NCBI GenBank assembly: GCA_029246505.1
Contig: JAQWNC010000015.1
Location: 62,001 to 126,000 of the forward strand
DNA from: Arenicellaceae bacterium
Lineage (GTDB): Bacteria; Pseudomonadota; Gammaproteobacteria; Arenicellales; Arenicellaceae
Reading direction: 5' to 3'
DNA: 64,000 nt
Position 1 is the first letter of the stretch; each line of letters starts with the position of its first letter. Below, piece after piece: positions 57,623 to 64,000 of the stretch. The position numbers and the translations under genes were made by a program. Under the pieces are notes generated by a model. That model did no database searches. It had not been told where the DNA came from and was given only the letters and a program-made list of their open reading frames with translations.

Positions 57623-58234
57623 GTGCTTTTAACACGCTATACATTGGTGCGCATTTTGAACCTGAATAAAAAAAGCTGGGCTTTTGGTGGCTTAGGTATT
57701 GGCCTAATACTCGTTAGCGTAGCTATGGTTCAAACCCTTCGATTTTTCTTATTTCGGCACCCTGCATCATCATTGACCGCCATAACCCTAATATGCGCTG
57801 GCTTAATGGTTGCACTCGGCGGAATGATTATATTGCTTCGACTGGACCGTCACGTAGTCCTTCAACCACCAGATAACCGAGAAAAAGACTCTCGATTCAA
57901 ATTACTATGGTGTCACTTGTCCGCACTAACGGTGTGGGTAGGCTTACCCCTTGGAAACCTGATATTTCCCTATTTAATCTGGGCTTTTGGCCGGCACGAA
58001 TCGCCTAAACTAAACCAGGAAGGGCTCGAGTGCCTTAACTTTCAGCTTAGTTTAACACTTTATATATTGCTTTCTGCGTTTATGTTTTACTTGTACATCG
58101 GCTTCTTGATGTTGGCGGGCTTATTTTTACTGCACCTGATATTCGCCCTATATGCTGCTTATAAATCACTGCAAGGCAAAGCGTTTAAATATCCACTCAC
58201 GATCCAAATCATCAAGCCGATAAATTCCAACTAA
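57623..58234 (+). CDS. DUF4870 membrane protein
   Basis: A 203-residue membrane protein with two N-terminal spans and a C-terminal DUF4870 domain (CHLSALTVWVGLPLGNLI, then LIWAFGRHESPKL and NFQLSLTLY). The family is of unknown function. The start used here is GTG at 57623; later TTG/GTG codons (57641-57652) are possible, so the N-terminus is uncertain. It is divergent from metK and convergent with hemL. Confidence 0.82.
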   Translation: MLLTRYTLVRILNLNKKSWAFGGLGIGLILVSVAMVQTLRFFLFRHPASSLTAITLICAGLMVALGGMIILLRLDRHVVLQPPDNREKDSRFKLLWCHLSALTVWVGLPLGNLIFPYLIWAFGRHESPKLNQEGLECLNFQLSLTLYILLSAFMFYLYIGFLMLAGLFLLHLIFALYAAYKSLQGKAFKYPLTIQIIKPINSN

Positions 58235-58249
58235 ACTATATTAAAGTTC

Positions 58250-59521
58250 TTATACGATTGACCCCAAGCTAATTTCTGCGGCATCAATCGTCTGTTTTAT
58301 ATCTTCATCAGTGTGCGCTTCAGAAATAAATCCAGCCTCAAAAGCAGATGGGGCCAAGTACACACCATTCTCCAACATAAGGTGAAAAAACTTCTTGAAT
58401 CGTTCACCGTCACAACTCATAACCTCAGAAAACGTCTGTATCCGTGGCTTATCAGAAAAGAATAAACCAAACATACCCCCAACGCTTTGAGCAAGCATCG
58501 GGATGTTTGCATCTTCAGCTACCCCCAATATACCTTCCGTTAGCGACTTCACTTTCAATTCCAATTCCTGATAAAACCCTTCACGCGAAACAAGTTCAAT
58601 CGTTTTTAATCCCGCAGCCATAGCAATAGGGTTTCCTGACAATGTGCCGGCCTGATAAATTGGGCCATCCGGTGCTATACAAGACATGATCTCGTCACGA
58701 CCACCAAATGCACCAACCGGCATGCCGCCACCAATTACTTTTCCAAACGCTGTCAAATCCGGACGTACCTCGTAAAGGCCTTGAGCCCCACCCAAGGCCA
58801 CTCTAAATCCTGTCATCACCTCATCGAAGATCAAAACACCGCCATAATTAGTACAAACTTCACGTAAGCCTGAAAGAAACCCAGGGTTAGGCGGAATAAC
58901 ATTCATATTGCCGGTTACAGGTTCTACAATTACAGCCGCAATCTGTTCGCCAATTTCATCGAACACATCTCGAACCTGTTCAATATCGTTATAGTTAAGC
59001 GTAATCGTATGTTCTGCTAACGAAGCCGGTACGCCTGGCGACGTTGGTACGCCCATAGTCAAAGCCCCTGAGCCAGCTTTTACTAACAGACTATCTGAGT
59101 GCCCGTGATAACAACCTTCAAACTTGACGATTTTATCTCGATTGGTAAATCCACGCGCTAGACGTATAGCGCTCATAGTCGCTTCCGTTCCAGAGCTAAC
59201 CATACGTACTCTATCGATCGAAGGTATGAGTTGGCATATTTTCTGTGCAAGCTGCGTTTCAATTTCAGTTGGCGCGCCAAAACTTAATCCTTTACTAGCG
59301 ACTTCTATTACAGCACCGATTACCTCAGGGTGCGCATGTCCCAAAATCATCGGACCCCAACTGCCAACATAATCAATGTGTGGCTTTCCGTCGGCATCCC
59401 AAACTCGAGCGCCGAGCGCCCGATCAATAAACACTGGCTCTCCCCCTACACCATTAAACGCCCGAACCGGTGAATTTACACCGCCCGGAATATATTTTTT
59501 CGCTTGCTCAAATCTGCTCAC
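58250..59521 (-). CDS. hemL: Glutamate-1-semialdehyde 2,1-aminomutase
   Basis: Converts glutamate-1-semialdehyde to 5-aminolevulinate for haem synthesis. The 423-residue fold-type I PLP enzyme shows [26 protein letters not shown], the PLP aspartate in [10 protein letters not shown] and the PLP lysine in [16 protein letters not shown]. In Pseudomonas thiD and thiE precede hemL; here only a thiD fragment remains upstream. Confidence 0.97.
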   Translation of the reverse strand: MSRFEQAKKYIPGGVNSPVRAFNGVGGEPVFIDRALGARVWDADGKPHIDYVGSWGPMILGHAHPEVIGAVIEVASKGLSFGAPTEIETQLAQKICQLIPSIDRVRMVSSGTEATMSAIRLARGFTNRDKIVKFEGCYHGHSDSLLVKAGSGALTMGVPTSPGVPASLAEHTITLNYNDIEQVRDVFDEIGEQIAAVIVEPVTGNMNVIPPNPGFLSGLREVCTNYGGVLIFDEVMTGFRVALGGAQGLYEVRPDLTAFGKVIGGGMPVGAFGGRDEIMSCIAPDGPIYQAGTLSGNPIAMAAGLKTIELVSREGFYQELELKVKSLTEGILGVAEDANIPMLAQSVGGMFGLFFSDKPRIQTFSEVMSCDGERFKKFFHLMLENGVYLAPSAFEAGFISEAHTDEDIKQTIDAAEISLGSIV

Positions 59522-59639
59522 ATCGACTCCACTCTTGACTAAATGACAACGCTTTTTCGCGTATAGACTCTAAAACAACATTTTTCTCTCGAAGATCAGA
59601 CGACACCTAACTTGACCTGATATCAAATACACCACTGAT

Positions 59640-59822
59640 GCGACACCAATTCAATGTCGACGGTCTTAAAACCACTAACAAGATGCGTGCCTTAATCAGT
59701 GAGTACACTTATGGCAGTAACTGGTGCGCTCCCAGTGCACAGATAGTTTGGGCATCAGCCATTATTCCAGCACCACCGGCAGGATCATGTCCGCCAATAA
59801 CCAACACGTTATTAATACTCAT
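59640..59822 (-). pseudogene. thiD: 5' remnant of thiD (HMP / HMP-phosphate kinase)
   Basis: From ATG 59822 the translation gives VLVIGGHDPAGGAGIMADAQ and CALGAH, the unmistakable ThiD N-terminus; after a frameshift it continues PVTAISVLTD (stop) GTHLVSGFKTVDIELVSHQ. About 60 of roughly 265 codons remain, and no thiE is found before hemL. The 59522-59639 stretch holds nothing recognisable. The remnant keeps its expected orientation next to hemL. Confidence 0.88.
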
Positions 59823-59880
59823 ATTTCCATGCGCCAACCAAGTATTTACCTAAAATTCCAAATAACAAAATCTTAGCAAT

Positions 59881-59906
59881 AAAAAAGCACCCCAAAGGGT
59901 GCTTTT
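59881..59906 (-). terminator. Intrinsic terminator of rpmE
   Basis: Stem AGCACCC / GGGTGCT with a 4-nt loop. On the minus strand it is followed by a T run (complement of AAAAAA at 59881-59886). About 50 bp beyond the rpmE stop. Confidence 0.9.
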
Positions 59907-59955
59907 CGACAATTTATTTCTAGCTGTCCATTCTGACAGCGGGAATACTGGCGAA

Positions 59956-60162
59956 CTACTTCTTCCGCCCGTATCTTTCCTGAAATCGACCGACGCGGCC
60001 GGCAGTATCCATTACCTTCTGCTGTCCTGTATAAAACGGATGGCACGCAGAACATATTTCTACAGTTAAATCCTGACCTAAAGTTGATCGAGTATCGATT
60101 GCATGTCCGCAAGCGCACGTTATTTTCATTTCTGAATAGTTTGGATGGATATCAGCTTTCAT
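59956..60162 (-). CDS. rpmE: 50S ribosomal protein L31
   Basis: The 68-residue zinc-containing form: MKADIHPNY at the start, [14 protein letters not shown] and [13 protein letters not shown] giving the zinc cysteines, basic C-terminus. The start is the ATG at 60162; a longer frame to 60255 is not conserved. It lies between rho and the thiD remnant and has its own terminator. Confidence 0.96.
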   Translation of the reverse strand: MKADIHPNYSEMKITCACGHAIDTRSTLGQDLTVEICSACHPFYTGQQKVMDTAGRVGRFQERYGRKK

Positions 60163-60278
60163 GATTCTCTCTGTAATGCTGTGGATGACGATGATGTACC
60201 GTCGATCGCATTTCAATTGGGCGCGGATGGTAATCCAACTCAGCCTAACAAGCAAGACCCCCCAACTCCTAGGCGAGC

Positions 60279-61541
60279 CTATCGTTTCATTGCACTAAAA
60301 AACTCGGCATTACTCTTGGTCGACTTCAGCTTATCTAACAAAAACTCTATCGCCGTCACATCGTCCATCGGGTGTAACAATTTCCGTAACAACCAGATGC
60401 GCTGTAGTTCCGTCGGATCCGTCAATAATTCTTCCTTTCGGGTCCCCGATTTATTAACAATAATTGCCGGATATACTCGCTTCTCAGCGACCTTTCGATC
60501 GAGATGTATTTCTGAGTTACCGGTACCCTTAAACTCCTCGTAAATAACTTCATCCATCTTAGACCCAGTATCAATTAAGGCTGTGGCTAAAATTGTTAAG
60601 CTTCCTCCTTCCTCGATATTTCGAGCCGCCCCAAAGAACCTTTTAGGTCGCTGCAGTGCATTCGCATCAACACCACCGGTAAGTACCTTCCCTGAAGCAG
60701 GTGCGACGGTGTTATACGCACGTGCTAAACGGGTAATAGAATCGAGCAAAATTATAACGTCTTTTTTATGCTCCACCAATCGTTTAGCCTTTTCTATTAC
60801 CATTTCGGCAACTTGCACATGTCGCATAGCAGGCTCATCAAAGGTTGACGAAATCACTTCACCACGAACTGAGCGCTGCATTTCAGTAACTTCCTCCGGG
60901 CGCTCGTCAATCAGTAACACAATTAATTCACAATCCGGATTGTTATGCACGATCGCCTGTGCAACCTGCTGTAACATCACTGTTTTACCACTCTTTGGTG
61001 AAGACACAATCAATCCACGCTGCCCCTTGCCAAGCGGAGCGATCAAATCGATCACTCTGCCACACAGGTCTTCTGAGGATCCATTTCCCATTTCCAGACG
61101 CATGCGCTCGTCCGGATGCAATGGAGTTAGATTTTCAAAAAGTATTTTATTTTTAGCTTCTTCTGGTGGTTGATAGTTGATTGTTTCAACCTTTAGCAAA
61201 GCAAAATATCGCTCCGATTCTTTAGGTGGTCGTATTAAGCCGTGTACCGTATCGCCAGTGCGTAAATTAAATCGCCTAATTTGGCTCGGTGAAACATAAA
61301 TATCGTCCGGCCCAGCCAAGTAAGAGCTATCCGCGGAACGCAGAAAACCAAACCCGTCTTGCAATATTTCTACCACGCCCTCACCACTAATATCCTCACC
61401 GGCCTTTGCGTAAGCTTTTAATACGGTAAATATTTGATCCTGCTTGCGCATACGGCCAATTCCATCGAGCTCTAGGCTTCGACCGATTTCTGCAAGTTCT
61501 GTGGGTGGCTTCTTCTTTAATTCAGCGAGGGATACAGACAT
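60279..61541 (-). CDS. rho: Transcription termination factor Rho
   Basis: Hexameric RNA-dependent ATPase. The 420 residues (E. coli 419) show an N-terminal RNA-binding fold ([13 protein letters not shown] with the RNP-like motif), Walker A ([12 protein letters not shown]), [13 protein letters not shown], the Q-loop segment and the R-finger region (SGTRKEELL). Located downstream of trxA on the same strand after a 304-bp leader. Confidence 0.97.
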   Translation of the reverse strand: MSVSLAELKKKPPTELAEIGRSLELDGIGRMRKQDQIFTVLKAYAKAGEDISGEGVVEILQDGFGFLRSADSSYLAGPDDIYVSPSQIRRFNLRTGDTVHGLIRPPKESERYFALLKVETINYQPPEEAKNKILFENLTPLHPDERMRLEMGNGSSEDLCGRVIDLIAPLGKGQRGLIVSSPKSGKTVMLQQVAQAIVHNNPDCELIVLLIDERPEEVTEMQRSVRGEVISSTFDEPAMRHVQVAEMVIEKAKRLVEHKKDVIILLDSITRLARAYNTVAPASGKVLTGGVDANALQRPKRFFGAARNIEEGGSLTILATALIDTGSKMDEVIYEEFKGTGNSEIHLDRKVAEKRVYPAIIVNKSGTRKEELLTDPTELQRIWLLRKLLHPMDDVTAIEFLLDKLKSTKSNAEFFSAMKR

Positions 61542-61845
61542 AATTAATTAGGTGTGCCAGATAGGCTAAGGTAGGAAATCCTGAACAGAGATGTATAAAG
61601 CCCAGGAAGGTAAATCTAGAATTATATTAAAAGCTTGCTGAGAATCTTTGTTATGGCCTGTTTCGTACAGACCCCACTAGCATAGCCCAACAACTGAGGG
61701 CGGATTATCTCCCAACTAAAGAACGTTACCACGGCTTCATACGGGGGTCCAGCGCCAACATGAGGCCCTGCACTGTCGGGGCTGCCCCTAAAACCACACT
61801 GAGGTGCTGCGTATTTATTCTCTAACGCTAAGAATATCGCTAGTG
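61542..61845 (-). other. Long rho leader / trxA-rho intergenic region
   Basis: On the minus strand the first half is GC-rich and structured (GGGGCAGCCCC, then GGACCCCCGTATGAAGCC), and the last 80 nt before rho are pyrimidine-rich and G-poor (TTTACCTTCCTGG ... GATTTCCTACC), the kind of sequence Rho loads on. It fits autogenous control of rho by premature termination, as known in E. coli. Two tiny frames (10-11 codons) occur, but neither resembles RhoL. Confidence 0.5.
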
Positions 61846-62169
61846 CTAAATATTTTCGTCAATAAAAGTAATTAACTGAGACTTACTCAATGCACCAACC
61901 TTGGTAGCCGCTACTTCTCCGTTTTTGAAAATCATTAGGGTTGGGATTCCGCGAATACCATACTTTGGTGGTGTGCCAGAGTTTTCATCAATATTTAATT
62001 TAGCCACCTTTAAGCGGCCGGTGTAGGTGGCCGCGAGCTCTTCGAGTACGGGGGCCACCATTTTGCACGGTCCACACCATTCGGCCCAGTAATCGACCAG
62101 CACTGGTTCAGTGCTGGCAATAACTTCGGCATCAAAAGAATCATCAGAAATCTTGAGTGTATTGGACAT
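61846..62169 (-). CDS. trxA: Thioredoxin
   Basis: The 107-residue cytoplasmic disulfide reductase with active site WCGPCK (Cys32, Cys35), the cis-proline in IRGIPTLM, and normal length (E. coli 109). Upstream of rho on the same strand and divergent from rhlB, the usual gammaproteobacterial trio. It can supply electrons to the DsbD encoded at 14.3-16.1 kb. Confidence 0.97.
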   Translation of the reverse strand: MSNTLKISDDSFDAEVIASTEPVLVDYWAEWCGPCKMVAPVLEELAATYTGRLKVAKLNIDENSGTPPKYGIRGIPTLMIFKNGEVAATKVGALSKSQLITFIDENI

Positions 62170-62356
62170 AATCAGTATCAGTTAGATCAGTATCGGTTAG
62201 AATTAGTAATTACTGCGAAGCAACGCCTTGTCGCACTCCGCAATATTGAGGTCGCTCACTATATAATAGTTTGTGACCGACGTTTATTTTGACGGCAATC
62301 ATCAACACATTGCAAGTATATATCACACAAATAGGGTTAAACCCTGAGGATTTCAA

Positions 62357-63982
62357 GTGAGCGATAAACATACCGATAACAAAGAGGCTAATTCAAAACC
62401 TGCCAAAATTATCATTGACGATAATATGTCCACAGAAAAGTCACCTGCTTTAGACAAGATTGGTATTGACGACAAGGTGGAAAGCCAACCAGCATCTGAC
62501 GATGAAAGCGAAGGTGGGCACGAAGAGAACGTTGAGCTCAAAACTTTCACCAACGAAATAAAATCGACGGCTCAACAAACACTGGCCGATAATGCTAAGC
62601 ACTTAAGTACACAAACATTTGCTGGCCTGGATATCTGTGAACCTGTGCTAAACGGAATTAAAGAAACTGGCTTCGAATACTGCACTCCAATTCAAGCTCT
62701 CGCGTTACCCATAGCGTTACAGGGTATCGATGTCGCCGGGCAAGCGCAAACTGGCACTGGGAAAACCGCTGCATTTTTAATCGCCACATTCCATCACCTG
62801 CTAAAGACCGAAATAAAGGAGAAGCCAACCCCCCAATTGCGTGCACTAATTCTAGCCCCGACCAGAGAGCTTGCAATACAGATACACGAAGATGCCAAGC
62901 CCTTAAATATACATACCGGCCTAAAGCTTGGCCTTGCCTATGGCGGTACGGATTACCAAAAACAACGCGAACAGCTGGAAGCAGGCGTAGATGTTTTGAT
63001 AGGAACTCCTGGTCGAATTATCGACTATTTTAAACAGGGCGTATTCAATATCAAAAAACTGGAAGTCATGGTGCTTGACGAGGCTGACAGAATGTTCGAT
63101 CTAGGCTTTATTAATGACATACGCTATTTGTTTCGAGCAATGTCACTAGCAGAAGCTCGATTGAGCTTGATGTTCTCAGCAACTCTATCCCTGCGAGTGA
63201 AAGAACTTGCTTACGAACATATGGCAAGCCCTGAGTCGGTGGTCGTTGAAACCGAAAAAATAACTGCGGAGCTGGTAACTGAGAAAGCATACTTGCCTTC
63301 CAATCCAGATAAACTGCCATTATTGATGGGGCTTCTTCAAGCGCACGCCGGGTTACGGTGCCTGGTATTCATAAACACCAAGCGGATGGCCGAACAAATT
63401 CAGGCGACATTAAATGCCAATGGTTTTGAAAACGGCATGCTTTCGGGTGACGTTCCTCAAAGAAAACGTGAAGCGCTTCTAAAAAAGTTTAAATCTGGTG
63501 AAATTAATACGTTGATAGCAACGGATGTTGCCGCTCGCGGCTTGCACATTCAAGATGTCGGACTGGTTATAAATTTTGATTTACCACAGGATGCTGAAGA
63601 CTATGTGCATAGAATTGGTAGAACCGCTCGTGCTGGAGCCACCGGAATAGCCATAAGCTTGATCTGTGAAACTTTTGGCATGCATGCGGCAGATATAGAG
63701 AAATACACCGGGCACAAACTCCCCGTCGAGCGCAATTACGAAGATTTTCTGGCCAAAGATATGGTTATTATTGAACCTCCGCAACGTAACAGGCGCGGCT
63801 CAAGAGACTCCAAAACAAGCTCCCTCAGGAGTACCAGTGTCGCCAAACCCGCTAAAAGTATCACAAAACCCGTGATGCCCAAGGTAGAACTCGTAAAGCT
63901 AAAAGACCCAAACACCGCAGAGCGATCCAAACTAATCAGGAGCCGCATTAGCCGCATTGGTGATATCCCCTCTGTTGGATAG
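62357..63982 (+). CDS. rhlB: DEAD-box RNA helicase RhlB
   Basis: The 541 residues comprise a charged, low-complexity N-terminal extension (about 1-80), the two RecA-like helicase domains with Q motif (CTPIQALALP), motif I (AQTGTGKTAAF), DEAD box (LDEADRMFD), SAT (FSATLS) and motif VI (HRIGRTARAG), and a basic tail. RhlB partners RNase E in the RNA degradosome in E. coli. The assignment among DEAD helicases rests on the position opposite trxA-rho. The gene is complete, ending 18 bp before the window edge. Confidence 0.93.
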   Translation: MSDKHTDNKEANSKPAKIIIDDNMSTEKSPALDKIGIDDKVESQPASDDESEGGHEENVELKTFTNEIKSTAQQTLADNAKHLSTQTFAGLDICEPVLNGIKETGFEYCTPIQALALPIALQGIDVAGQAQTGTGKTAAFLIATFHHLLKTEIKEKPTPQLRALILAPTRELAIQIHEDAKPLNIHTGLKLGLAYGGTDYQKQREQLEAGVDVLIGTPGRIIDYFKQGVFNIKKLEVMVLDEADRMFDLGFINDIRYLFRAMSLAEARLSLMFSATLSLRVKELAYEHMASPESVVVETEKITAELVTEKAYLPSNPDKLPLLMGLLQAHAGLRCLVFINTKRMAEQIQATLNANGFENGMLSGDVPQRKREALLKKFKSGEINTLIATDVAARGLHIQDVGLVINFDLPQDAEDYVHRIGRTARAGATGIAISLICETFGMHAADIEKYTGHKLPVERNYEDFLAKDMVIIEPPQRNRRGSRDSKTSSLRSTSVAKPAKSITKPVMPKVELVKLKDPNTAERSKLIRSRISRIGDIPSVG

Positions 63983-64000
63983 GGATAGCCAAGAAATTAG

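Noticed and set aside
61742-61775. 11-codon frame MLALDPRMKPW in the rho leader as a RhoL-type peptide
   Set aside because: It does not resemble RhoL and reads like the translation of a palindromic repeat unit; no ribosome site precedes it.

Overview
The window is a stretch of bacterial chromosome from a moderately AT-rich gammaproteobacterium. The gene order supports this: an M16 peptidase pair divergent from ftsY-ftsE-ftsX-rpoH; dusB-fis-purH; cutA-dsbD and fxsA-groES-groEL; tusA beside bepA; ilvA opposite rpiA; and rho-trxA opposite rhlB. Several of these neighbourhoods resemble Pseudomonas-type genomes more than enterics. I cannot name a genus. I saw no rRNA, tRNA, CRISPR array, insertion sequence or prophage.

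Layout. 1-6.3 kb: M16 peptidases, then protein targeting/cell division (ftsYEX) and the heat-shock sigma factor rpoH. 6.3-16.4 kb: a long minus-strand run with a VanZ-like remnant, a PatB/MalY lyase, purH, fis, dusB, a zinc-ribbon protein, prmA, aroQ, a TlpA-like thioredoxin, dsbD and cutA. 16.5-22.2 kb: fxsA, groESL, a disrupted dodecin, tusA, bepA and an ankyrin protein. 22.2-32.5 kb: long-form GAPDH, a lipoprotein sulfurtransferase, a four-gene Gld-type ABC system, and small conserved proteins. 32.6-34.4 kb: gene debris (glpK, secreted protein) and a HiPIP. 34.5-44.9 kb: trpBA, a DUF218 protein, a phosphopantetheinyl transferase with ilvA, rpiA, two pseudogenes, a glycosidase-like protein and trmB. 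45-48.7 kb: fdxA, an aminotransferase stub, an unknown outer-membrane protein and a broken ppnN. 48.7-57.4 kb: the activated methyl cycle (split metH, metF, ahcY, metK). 57.6-64 kb: hemL, a thiD remnant, rpmE, rho, trxA and rhlB.

Regulation is unusually legible. Perfect 9-N9-9 CIRCE operators lie upstream of both groES and rpoH, so an HrcA repressor (gene not in the window) probably controls the chaperonin and the heat-shock sigma factor together. An S-adenosylhomocysteine (SAH) riboswitch precedes ahcY-metF-metH. A second, divergent element with the same core lies in the same position relative to the promoter in front of metK. If both sense SAH, SAM synthesis and SAH recycling would rise together, which would be an unusual wiring of the methyl cycle.

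The other theme is gene decay. At least eight genes are broken or truncated: dodecin, glpK, a secreted protein, DUF547, a SPOR protein, aspC/tyrB, ppnN and thiD. Several keep their reading frame but carry nonsense codons, often TGA where a conserved tryptophan is expected. Intact genes here use TGA, TAG and TAA as ordinary stops, so this looks like mutational erosion, not recoding. Loss of thiD beside hemL hints at a lost thiamine-precursor step.
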